Positions 51,893 to 58,894 of a stretch of 64,000 nt of DNA are shown here, one piece after another. The translations under genes were made by a program, and so were the position numbers. Each line of letters opens with the position of its first letter. Positions within the stretch are counted from its first letter, which is position 1. A model generated the notes under the pieces. That model searched no databases and was not told the DNA's origin. It saw only the letters and a list, made by a program, of their open reading frames with translations. Origin of the DNA: UBA1181 sp045639525 (GTDB taxonomy: Bacteria; Bacteroidota; Bacteroidia; Bacteroidales; Paludibacteraceae); contig JAZUDI010000012.1 in the NCBI GenBank assembly GCA_045639525.1, positions 46,436 to 110,435 on the forward strand, given 5' to 3'.

Positions 51893-52476
51893 CTCTCATT
51901 CATTTTCTTCAACTCCTCGGCGGCGATCTCTACCTTCTCGTACCACTCCTCTCCGAAGCGGCGAATCAACGGACCCTTCAAGAAGGCATAGAGCGGAAGA
52001 TTCTCCGCCTTTCCCTTGGCGAACGCGCACTTGCAGACCTTCCAACGGTGGACATTCACCCCTACTGTTCCATTTCTCAGATTCTCCAAACGGACTGGGT
52101 ACAAGTGGCAAGATATGGGTTTATAGAAATCTGTTCTTCCCTCACGATAAGCCATCTCAATGGCGCATTTGCACATGCCATCCTCATCGATGCGGGTGAA
52201 GACGCACTCGCCGCCATCCACGATGGAGGTGACCAGATCACCCTCGATGTCCACATAGGAGACACCCTGTTGGTTGATGACCTCACGGGACTTCTCCGAC
52301 AAATCATCCCACACGATCGGCAAGACCTTCTCCAATTCAGCCACCTCCTCCTTTTCAAGCGGAGCGCCCGAATCGCCCTCGATGCAACACTCGCCTTTAC
52401 AGACATCCAAGTCGCAACAGAATTTCGTGTCGAAAAGATCCGTTGATATAATCGTGTCGTCAATTTGAATCATCAT
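51889..52476 (-). CDS. DUF3109 family Cys-rich protein
   Basis: The protein has 195 residues from the ATG at 52474-52476; the longer frame runs across a promoter box. DTKFCCDLDVCKGECCIEGD near residue 12 has a CC-x4-C-x3-CC cluster, and later Cys (GECVFTRIDEDGMCKCAIEM, SCHLYPVRLE, CKCAFAKGK) resemble the metal or Fe-S binding set of the YkgJ/DUF3109 group. The function is not known. It is coupled to the M16 peptidase gene downstream. Confidence 0.92.
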   Translation of the reverse strand: MMIQIDDTIISTDLFDTKFCCDLDVCKGECCIEGDSGAPLEKEEVAELEKVLPIVWDDLSEKSREVINQQGVSYVDIEGDLVTSIVDGGECVFTRIDEDGMCKCAIEMAYREGRTDFYKPISCHLYPVRLENLRNGTVGVNVHRWKVCKCAFAKGKAENLPLYAFLKGPLIRRFGEEWYEKVEIAAEELKKMNER

Positions 52477-52506
52477 AAGCCCACTAACTTTTATTGTTTT
52501 CCGATA

Positions 52507-52514
52507 CAAAAGTA
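52507..52514 (-). promoter_or_regulatory. Likely -7 promoter box of the DUF3109-M16 operon
   Basis: The minus strand reads TACTTTTG, matching TAnnTTTG, 31 bp upstream of the chosen start. TTTG motifs exist 9 and 13 bp further, closer than the usual 19-21 bp. Confidence 0.45.
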
Positions 52515-52579
52515 ACTCAAATTCAAACAAAAAAGGTGTAATGGAGAAGATATTCAACTGATTTTTCACAAAAAAAACA

Positions 52580-52587
52580 TATATTTG
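52580..52587 (+). promoter_or_regulatory. Likely -7 promoter box of the MBL-acyltransferase-esterase operon
   Basis: TATATTTG, a perfect TAnnTTTG, lies 41 bp upstream of the MBL hydrolase ATG at 52629. No exact TTTG at the -33 distance. It diverges from the DUF3109 promoter 70 bp away. Confidence 0.5.
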
Positions 52588-52628
52588 CCTTGTATATTTT
52601 TAATAGGAAATATTGAGGTAACACAAAA

Positions 52629-53285
52629 ATGATTATTAAACACTTCACATTCAACGTATTACAAGTAAATACCTACGTATTGACCGACGAGGATACCCAC
52701 GAGGCGATAGTGATCGACCCGGGCTGTTACACGCCTGAGGAGCGAGAGACGTTCAAAGCGTACATCATCGACAACGGCATCACCATCCAACGCGTGGTGG
52801 ACACCCACCTCCACTTCGACCACATCTACGGCCAACGATTCGTGGAGGAGACTTTCGGTGTGGCGGCAGAGGCGTGCAAAAAGGATATTACCTTCCTCAA
52901 CCATTACCAAGATCTCTTGGTGATGTTCAATATGCCTATGGATGACGAGGCGCTTCCGCTCAAAGGTTATTTGGTTGATGGAGACATCATAGAAGTGGGA
53001 AATATAAAACTCAACGTGCTGCAAGTGCCCGGACACTCCCCAGGCGGATTGGTCTTCTACTGCGAAAAGGAGCATTGCGCCTTCGTAGGCGACACCATTT
53101 TGGAGGGCGGCATCGGCAGGACCGACATGCACCGCGGCAATTACGAAACACTCGTCCAAAACATCAAGGAGAAGTTGTTGACACTGCCCGACGAGACGAT
53201 GCTTTACAGCGGACACGGCACCCCTTCCACCATCGGATATGAGAAGGAGCACAATCCGGAAATCATTAAGATAATTAAGAGTTAA
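52629..53285 (+). CDS. Metallo-beta-lactamase fold hydrolase (glyoxalase II-like)
   Basis: This is a 218-residue hydrolase. VVDTHLHFDHIYG holds the HxHxDH zinc motif (H60, H62, D64, H65). VPGHSPGGLVFYCEK near residue 136 supplies the next His, and the metal-bridging Asp is in CAFVGDTILEGGIG near 156. LYSGHGTPSTIGYEKEHNPE near 199 supplies the last His. The layout is that of the glyoxalase II/persulfide dioxygenase-like group; the exact thioester substrate is not known. It leads a three-gene plus-strand operon. Confidence 0.93.
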   Translation: MIIKHFTFNVLQVNTYVLTDEDTHEAIVIDPGCYTPEERETFKAYIIDNGITIQRVVDTHLHFDHIYGQRFVEETFGVAAEACKKDITFLNHYQDLLVMFNMPMDDEALPLKGYLVDGDIIEVGNIKLNVLQVPGHSPGGLVFYCEKEHCAFVGDTILEGGIGRTDMHRGNYETLVQNIKEKLLTLPDETMLYSGHGTPSTIGYEKEHNPEIIKIIKS

Positions 53286-53334
53286 GAAACGTCAGTTCGA
53301 CGAAATCAATTAAGAATTATAAAAACATTACGAT

Positions 53335-54195
53335 ATGAGTTCTTGCTTAGAGAATAAGAAATACCAAGAGATGAAGGTAAAAGAGGGCGTATACATCCCC
53401 AACGTGGAGAATACATTTTCCGAAGAGGACCCTTTTGTTCACAAAGTAACGGGAGAGATCATCCACAACGAGGTGTTCGATGAGAACTATCCCTATTTGG
53501 ACCACTCCTTCAAGTGGAAACTCAACCATTTGTGGTGCCTTTTCCGGGCGCACTTTATCTGTTTTTGGGTAAATCCACTGATATTCGGCCTTCGCATCAA
53601 GGGTAAGGAGAATTTGAAAAAGCACAAAGAGGAGTTGAAGAATGGCGCCATCACCGTCTGCAACCACGCTTACGGTTGGGACTTCCTCTCCGTATGGCAG
53701 GCATCCGGTCAATTCAGGATGTGGTACCCCGCATGGGCGGAGAATTTCCAGACCAATGTGCGCGACCAAATGCGCGGAACAGGTGGTATTCCAGTTCCTA
53801 AGAGCATGAGCGCCATGAAGAAGTTCAACGAAGCGTTCGACATCCTTCACGAAAAGAAGGCTTGGATCCACGTATTCCCTGAGGAGTGCCGTTGGGACAA
53901 CTACAAACCGCTCCGTCCTTTCAGAAAGGGCGCCTTTATCTTCGCGTACAAGTACCAAACGCCGATCATCCCAATGGTGATCAGCTACCGCGAGCGTACC
54001 GGACTCTACAAGTATTTCGCGAAAAACAAACCGCTCTACACCATCACCATCGGCGAACCTATGTATCCTAACATGGAGATACCAAGAAAGGAGTCTGTGG
54101 ACGAGATGCGAGACCGTGTACACGCCAGAATGGTCGAAATGGCCGGCATCACGCACAATCCTTGGCCAAGTGTTCAACCTAACGATAAGGGATAA
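53335..54195 (+). CDS. Lysophospholipid acyltransferase family protein
   Basis: This 286-residue PlsC-like protein has the HX4D motif at NHAYGWD (H111, D116) and the partner motif in HVFPEECRWDNYKPLRPFRK near residue 181 (FPEE-R). GTGGIPVPKSMSAMKKFNEA lies between. A hydrophobic stretch (RAHFICFWVNPLIFGLRI) near 71-88 is the membrane anchor. It transfers an acyl chain to a glycerophospholipid or similar acceptor. It starts 49 bp after the MBL gene and 2 bp before the esterase gene. Confidence 0.9.
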   Translation: MSSCLENKKYQEMKVKEGVYIPNVENTFSEEDPFVHKVTGEIIHNEVFDENYPYLDHSFKWKLNHLWCLFRAHFICFWVNPLIFGLRIKGKENLKKHKEELKNGAITVCNHAYGWDFLSVWQASGQFRMWYPAWAENFQTNVRDQMRGTGGIPVPKSMSAMKKFNEAFDILHEKKAWIHVFPEECRWDNYKPLRPFRKGAFIFAYKYQTPIIPMVISYRERTGLYKYFAKNKPLYTITIGEPMYPNMEIPRKESVDEMRDRVHARMVEMAGITHNPWPSVQPNDKG

Positions 54196-54197
54196 TC

Positions 54198-55334
54198 ATG
54201 AAGGGAATTCAAAAAACATTATGCTGTACCATTGCCTCTATGGCTGCGATCTTCTCCGGTTGCCACTCCAATAATTTCGAGGCCAACCACGAAAACATCA
54301 GTTACGAGGGGCGCGTGGACCTCTCCAACGCCAACATCGTGCGCTTCTCTTTTCCTGGCGTCACGATCAGAGCGAAGTTCCAAGGAAAGGCTATCACGGC
54401 CCGTTTCAGGGATTTCGCCAATGCGAAGGAGGGAATGCACAACACCTTCTACTGCATCATCGACGGTGGCGAGCCCAAAAAGATTGTCCTCAACGAGACG
54501 CAATACGACTATCTTTTGGCGAAGAATTTAAATCCCGACACCACCCACTCCGTGGAACTCTTCAAACTGACGGAGAGTGTGGTGGGCGAGGTAGGATTCT
54601 GCGGATTCTACATCGATGGAGAAGATGGTAAACTGCTGGAGCCAGACACCTTACCATCGTTGAAAATGGAGTTCGTCGGCAACTCCATCAGCTGTGGCTA
54701 TGGCAACGAGTTATCCTCTGCCACACCTAAGTCCGGATTCTCTCCGCTCAACGAAAACAACTACTACGCTTGGGGAGCCGTAGCGGCCCGCGCGTTGAAC
54801 GCCCGCTACGTATGTACCGCCTACTCCGGCAAGGGCGTCTGCCGCAACTACGAAGGAGATTGCCGCAATACCATTCCGGAATTCTACGGACACACCTTGG
54901 CCGACAACCACGAAGTCGCTTGGGATTTCAGCCAATATGTGCCAGACATCCTGGTACTCAACATCGGCACCAATGACTTCGGTGCGGAGACAACGACCAA
55001 CGTACGGGTGGATTCCGTTAAATTCATTGCGGAGTACAACGCCTTCCTTACGCGCGTAAGAAGCTACTATCCTGACGCCAAGATCATCTGCTCCGTGGGA
55101 CCAATGACCAACGACGAGAACATGAACAACGCGATGCAGCTTACCCGTTACAGCGAATATGTCCTTTTGGCCGTCAAAAATGCGGGTGGCGAAGAGAATA
55201 ATGTCTTCTATTTTGAGACCGCACCTCAGACGCCGCCTTTCGGAGAGGATTACCACCCTACCAAAGAGACGCATCAGCGAATGGCTAACGAATTGGTTAA
55301 CTTCATATTAGAAAATAATCTAATAAAAAAGTAA
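54198..55334 (+). CDS. SGNH-fold esterase lipoprotein (carbohydrate esterase 2-like)
   Basis: This is a 378-residue lipoprotein: TLCCTIASMAAIFSGC is the signal with lipobox Cys near 22. Residues 35-140 form a jelly-roll typical of CE2 enzymes (EGRVDLSNANIVRFSFPGVT). The SGNH domain follows: MEFVGNSISCGYGNELSSAT near 156 with the catalytic Ser (GNSIS), ILVLNIGTNDFGAETTTNV near 252 with Gly/Asn of the oxyanion hole, and FGEDYHPTKETHQRMANELV near 350 with Asp-His. It should remove acetyl groups from cell-surface or dietary glycans. It is the last gene of the operon. Confidence 0.92.
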   Translation: MKGIQKTLCCTIASMAAIFSGCHSNNFEANHENISYEGRVDLSNANIVRFSFPGVTIRAKFQGKAITARFRDFANAKEGMHNTFYCIIDGGEPKKIVLNETQYDYLLAKNLNPDTTHSVELFKLTESVVGEVGFCGFYIDGEDGKLLEPDTLPSLKMEFVGNSISCGYGNELSSATPKSGFSPLNENNYYAWGAVAARALNARYVCTAYSGKGVCRNYEGDCRNTIPEFYGHTLADNHEVAWDFSQYVPDILVLNIGTNDFGAETTTNVRVDSVKFIAEYNAFLTRVRSYYPDAKIICSVGPMTNDENMNNAMQLTRYSEYVLLAVKNAGGEENNVFYFETAPQTPPFGEDYHPTKETHQRMANELVNFILENNLIKK

Positions 55335-55351
55335 AAAAAATGCCGGAAACA

Positions 55352-55383
55352 TTTGGTAAGTCCGAGAATTCGCCTTACCTTTG
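55352..55383 (+). promoter_or_regulatory. Consensus promoter of tRNA-Asn
   Basis: TTTG (55352-55355), a 20-bp spacer and TACCTTTG (55376-55383) match the Bacteroidota TTTG/TAnnTTTG consensus, 21 bp upstream of the tRNA 5' end. Confidence 0.8.
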
Positions 55384-55404
55384 CATCGCAAAAGAGAAAA
55401 ACAC

Positions 55405-55478
55405 TCTTCCTTAGCTCAGTCGGTTAGAGCACCTGACTGTTAATCAGGGGGTCCTTGGTTCAAGTCCAAGAGGGAGAG
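55405..55478 (+). tRNA. tRNA-Asn (GTT)
   Basis: This is a 74-nt cloverleaf. Acceptor arm TCTTCCT pairs with AGGGAGA with one G-T pair. The D stem is GCTC/GAGC. The anticodon stem CCTGA/TCAGG closes a loop CTGTTAA with anticodon GTT (55439-55441). The T stem CTTGG/CCAAG closes TTCAAGT. The discriminator base is G, and CCA is not encoded. Confidence 0.97.
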
Positions 55479-55479
55479 C

Positions 55480-55519
55480 AAAGAGAGACATAAACTTCGG
55501 TTTGTGTCTCTTTTATTTT
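55480..55519 (+). terminator. Terminator of tRNA-Asn with TTCG tetraloop
   Basis: AGAGACA-TAAAC and GTTTG-TGTCTCT pair around TTCG, and T-rich sequence follows (TTTTATTTTT). Confidence 0.9.
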
Positions 55520-55572
55520 TATCGGCTACAACCTATTGACCCATTCCCCACCTACAAAACCTCTTTAGCACA

Positions 55573-56094
55573 TCACTCCGTTTCACCGTACGAAGCCCCA
55601 CATTCGGCCGCAAGAGCGTCATCGACCTCCTCCGAGGCATCTTCCAACACCTCACCTTTTTTCTTTCGGAAACGGTCTAAAAAGGCCTCATTCAGCAAAT
55701 AGACAATACCCGCCAATGTTTGTTCCCTAACGGCACGTTTCAACTGGCACTCCCATACCACCATGGTGCGCCACCCCAATTGCCGTAATTGGTCGCGAAC
55801 CTGAGCGTCGCGCTCAATATTACGGTTGATTTTATTCTCCCAAAACGAGACATTCGTCTTGGGCATCCTTCCCTGTTGGCAGACGTGCCCGTGCCAGAAA
55901 CAGCCATTGATAAAGATAGCGGTACGATATTTTTTCAAAACAATATCGGGGGTGCCCGGCAAACTCTTCACATTGACGCGATAACGAAACCCATTCGCAT
56001 ACAAATAGCGTCGGACCAGCATCTCCGGCTTCGTATTCTTACTACGAATACGGGCCATTGTCTTGCTACGTTGTTCTGGGGTTATCTTATCCAT
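55573..56094 (-). CDS. vsr: Very-short-patch (Vsr) mismatch endonuclease, orphan
   Basis: This 173-residue nuclease nicks DNA at T:G mismatches left by deamination of 5-methylcytosine. DKITPEQRSKTMARIRSKNT and KPEMLVRRYLYANGFRYRVN form the N-terminal part. SLPGTPDIVLKKYRTAIFIN near residue 45 carries the catalytic Asp (PDIV), and GCFWHGHVCQQGRMPKTNVS the zinc-site His/Cys. FWENKINRNIERDAQVRDQL and GWRTMVVWECQLKR finish the fold. No cytosine methyltransferase is next to it, although Vsr genes normally sit beside dcm-type genes. It lies 54 bp from the tRNA-Asn terminator on the opposite strand, which suggests arrival near the tRNA. Confidence 0.95.
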   Translation of the reverse strand: MDKITPEQRSKTMARIRSKNTKPEMLVRRYLYANGFRYRVNVKSLPGTPDIVLKKYRTAIFINGCFWHGHVCQQGRMPKTNVSFWENKINRNIERDAQVRDQLRQLGWRTMVVWECQLKRAVREQTLAGIVYLLNEAFLDRFRKKKGEVLEDASEEVDDALAAECGASYGETE

Positions 56095-56102
56095 GCATTA
56101 TT

Positions 56103-56145
56103 CAAAAAAAGTAGAGGGTGTATCAAACTATTCTGACACACCCTC
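56103..56145 (-). terminator. Terminator after the secreted beta-helix protein gene
   Basis: GAGGGTGT (56114) pairs with ACACCCTC (to 56145). On the minus strand it is followed by CTACTTTTTTT. Confidence 0.85.
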
Positions 56146-56165
56146 ATTGGGAAAATCGATCCTGA

Positions 56166-58061
56166 TTATTCTTTGCTGATCGAATAGGAAGAACCTGCTC
56201 GGTTAGCGGAGATCGTATATGACTCGCCTCCCGAATACTTTCCGTCAGAAACGAAACCGGCGCCTGAAGCAGTACCAGAAACGGTTCCGCCCAAACGGTA
56301 GGTGTACTCCTTTCCACTCTCATACGGAGCTGCCATAAAGAGCCAACCCTTGGCAATATCCGCGATTTTGCCTTGATGCATAAAGAGCGATTTGCCCGCC
56401 TCATCCTCCATCACAAATGGTGTGTTATCATAGGTCTGATCCATGAATACGGAATGGGCAGATCCGGAGAAGCTTGCATTGTGCTTATAAGGAGAGTAGC
56501 CAAGAACAACGCCACCCTTCGATTGTACCGCACATGCGGAAAAGGCCAAATCCTTCACACAAGAGGCTACAAAGCAACCACCATTGGATACCAACGAGCC
56601 GTTACCCTCCTCATCGATTCCAACCGCAGAGGTTGAAACAGAGCTAACCTTCACATCCGCACCCTCATTCACAATGATGTCGCCCATAGCAGAGATACCC
56701 ATCGCACCCTTATCAGAGGCCGTAGATCGGATGATTACACTGCACTCGTTGAACTCAACTTGCGCATCGCTCTTCACCACAGCGCTGCTCTTGGTCTTGG
56801 CATTGCCCTTTTCTGTCGTATAATTGAAGATAGAGGCCTCATTGAGCAAAGAGACAACAGCCTTCCCGCCAAAGATAATCTTGCCGTCCGCACCCAATAC
56901 ACGGGCGCCGGCGGCCTTATCTGTCACGGTCAATGTGTGCTTTCCGCCCACTATCTGGCATTTTCCGCCCGCCTTGATCAACGTAGCGTTGGTCACACCA
57001 TCCACCACATCATATAGGGAAGGAGCGCTCAAAGTGGCGACGATGGAACCACCCCTAACAAGAATATCGCCATCCGTCTTCACGCCACGGCTTCCCGCAC
57101 CCTTTGCGGTCAAATTGAGTGTTCCGCCCATAAGGGAGAATGCACCATGTGTCTCATCAGCGACAATCAAGCCATCCTCATCCAAAAGTTCAGTCTCGAT
57201 GTCCACCAACTTAGCCCCCTCTTGGGAGGAGACGATGGTCAACTTTCCGCCTTCCATTTGGAAATAGCCATTGGTCACATTCAAGGTACCCTCATTCAAG
57301 GTCATCTCTCCACCAGTCATCATAAAGTAGTCGTTGGCACGGAGGCAATTGCCCAATGTGGAGGTCGCCACGATGTTTCCGCCATCAACGACGACATAGT
57401 CACCAGACTGGATGGCTCTCTTTTGCTTGGCATTCACCACCAAGGAGTTGTTGGCGGACTCCGCATCGAAGATAATTTGCCCCTTGCTACGGATCACCGC
57501 ATTACAAGTATCCTTCGCAGAGTCAGTCAGACTATTTTTTCCTCTCAACACCAAGGTCATACCCTTGCCCGAAAGGGAACGGATCGGAGAGACGACACCT
57601 GTGGAGGTAAGATCCAAGTTATTCAAAACCACCTTAAACTTCTTTTCGGAATCAACCATGAAATAGCCGTTGGATGATTTTCCCGAAAGGGCATAGACAA
57701 CATCACGATCCACAACGGAAGAGATCGCTGTCACACCCGCACCATCGGTCGTCACCTCAATTTCTCCCTCGAAAGGATTGATCACTTCCGCTTTACCATC
57801 CTTATAAACGACAAAGACTGTGTCCTTGTTGGCAGAGGATGTTTGCAAAGAGAAGGTCATACTATCCAATGACGCGAATGGAATCTCTGTCACCTTGGCA
57901 CCATGCAAGCGGAGAGAGACACCGTCCGTTTTCACGCTATCCACCTCCGAACAGTTGTAGGTCGCCACCTTTCCGTCGCTACCATGCAACAACAACGAGT
58001 ATTCCGCCCACGACGAGATGCCCAAAGAGAGCGCCAAAGCACTCAATATAATTTTCTTCAT
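56166..58061 (-). CDS. Secreted carbohydrate-binding beta-helix protein (Cthe_2159-like)
   Basis: This is a 631-residue protein with signal peptide KKIILSALALSLGISSWAEY. Residues 21-70 form a small N-terminal domain (EYSLLLHGSDGKVATYNCSE, PFASLDSMTFS) also seen at the start of the partner protein. From about 130 to 450 runs a parallel beta-helix with repeated G-x-I-x-x-x-G turns: GKGMTLVLRGKNSLTDSAKD, SKGQIIFDAESANNSLVVNA, VDGGNIVATSTLGNCLRAND. This is the Cthe_2159/CBM-like family of Ca-dependent polygalacturonate-binding proteins. There is no sorting tail; it ends AGSSYSISKE. Its ATG overlaps the 160-residue gene by 4 bp. Confidence 0.85.
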   Translation of the reverse strand: MKKIILSALALSLGISSWAEYSLLLHGSDGKVATYNCSEVDSVKTDGVSLRLHGAKVTEIPFASLDSMTFSLQTSSANKDTVFVVYKDGKAEVINPFEGEIEVTTDGAGVTAISSVVDRDVVYALSGKSSNGYFMVDSEKKFKVVLNNLDLTSTGVVSPIRSLSGKGMTLVLRGKNSLTDSAKDTCNAVIRSKGQIIFDAESANNSLVVNAKQKRAIQSGDYVVVDGGNIVATSTLGNCLRANDYFMMTGGEMTLNEGTLNVTNGYFQMEGGKLTIVSSQEGAKLVDIETELLDEDGLIVADETHGAFSLMGGTLNLTAKGAGSRGVKTDGDILVRGGSIVATLSAPSLYDVVDGVTNATLIKAGGKCQIVGGKHTLTVTDKAAGARVLGADGKIIFGGKAVVSLLNEASIFNYTTEKGNAKTKSSAVVKSDAQVEFNECSVIIRSTASDKGAMGISAMGDIIVNEGADVKVSSVSTSAVGIDEEGNGSLVSNGGCFVASCVKDLAFSACAVQSKGGVVLGYSPYKHNASFSGSAHSVFMDQTYDNTPFVMEDEAGKSLFMHQGKIADIAKGWLFMAAPYESGKEYTYRLGGTVSGTASGAGFVSDGKYSGGESYTISANRAGSSYSISKE

Positions 58062-58540
58062 AACTTATTCACTTTAATAGAAACACCATTTACCGAGATG
58101 ACATAGGATCCGGCGGCGAGGGACGACAAATCCACGCCCATCTCCGAATAGTTCATCTCAGCGACCAAAGTCCCCTGCACATTATACACCAAGAGCTTCG
58201 CCCCCTCCTTCACATTGGAGAGGAACATTCTATCCTTAACTGGATTGGGGAAGGCGGCTATCGCTTCGTCCGCACGGTTTTGGTCAAGCCCCATGGCACT
58301 CTTCTCAAAGGTCACTTTGCGAATATCTCCCATAGAGAATGTCGTTAGTTTTGCACCTGGTGCGATTTGAATAGCCAACATGTCGGCATCAACCAACATC
58401 TTACCATCGTCAGTGAGGACAACTTCACTCTTCTCACCATTTTTCATCCAAACGGAAACGGTCGTCGCAGCCTGTAACGATGCGGCGCACGCAAGTGCGG
58501 CAAGTGTCAATGTGGAACAATATTTCATTTTCATATTCAC
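58058..58540 (-). CDS. Small T9SS type A cargo (Por sorting tail) paired with beta-helix protein
   Basis: This is a 160-residue protein with signal peptide MKYCSTLTLAALACAASLQA. The mature start TTVSVWMKNGEKSEVVLTDD and then MGDIRKVTFEKS resembles the short N-terminal domain of the 631-residue partner. The second half is a Por secretion system C-terminal domain: FPNPVKDRMFLSNVKEGAKL, VYNVQGTLVAEMNYS and LAAGSYVISVNGVSIKVNKL. So it should be moved to the surface by T9SS, unlike its partner, which lacks the tail. ATGA overlap shows joint translation. Confidence 0.88.
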   Translation of the reverse strand: MNMKMKYCSTLTLAALACAASLQAATTVSVWMKNGEKSEVVLTDDGKMLVDADMLAIQIAPGAKLTTFSMGDIRKVTFEKSAMGLDQNRADEAIAAFPNPVKDRMFLSNVKEGAKLLVYNVQGTLVAEMNYSEMGVDLSSLAAGSYVISVNGVSIKVNKL

Positions 58541-58894
58541 GATACTTAATAATAACTATTCAATTAAACAACTTTGATAATGGGAACATCTCTTTTGTGC
58601 CGCTTTCACACTACCCTAAACATCAACAATCTGAGTAAAAAGTTGGCGCATTTCTCAATGGGCCAACCTAATAATAATATATAGAACAACACAATTTAGG
58701 GTCAATATATGAAAGAGACGCATTTCTGCATTTTCGCATTTCTGCATTTTCACAAAAGGCCGTCTCCTATTATCGCCACAAATATATATAAAAAAATCAT
58801 TGATTTGATGCGCCAAAGATACAAAAGCAACAATATACACGGCAAGATTTTCAATCAATTAGGTTCATTTTTCAATGAACGAAAACAACCCCCA
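58541..58894. other. 354-bp intergenic region with a 16-bp tandem duplication
   Basis: No gene is supported: the plus-strand frame covering it runs into the helicase gene antisense and has no family signal. It holds the exact tandem repeat at 58720-58751 and a TATCTTTG box on the minus strand (58814-58821), about 270 bp upstream of the 160-residue gene. That would imply a long leader. Confidence 0.5.
58720..58751. repeat. Perfect 16-bp tandem duplication
   Basis: GCATTTCTGCATTTTC occurs twice in direct succession (58720-58735 and 58736-58751). Each unit itself has two GCATTT/GCATTTT halves. Confidence 0.9.

Noticed and set aside
55479..55572. Attachment site duplication of the tRNA-Asn 3' end
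   Set aside because: Read by eye, no second copy of the T-arm/acceptor end was found near vsr; the hairpin there is the tRNA terminator.
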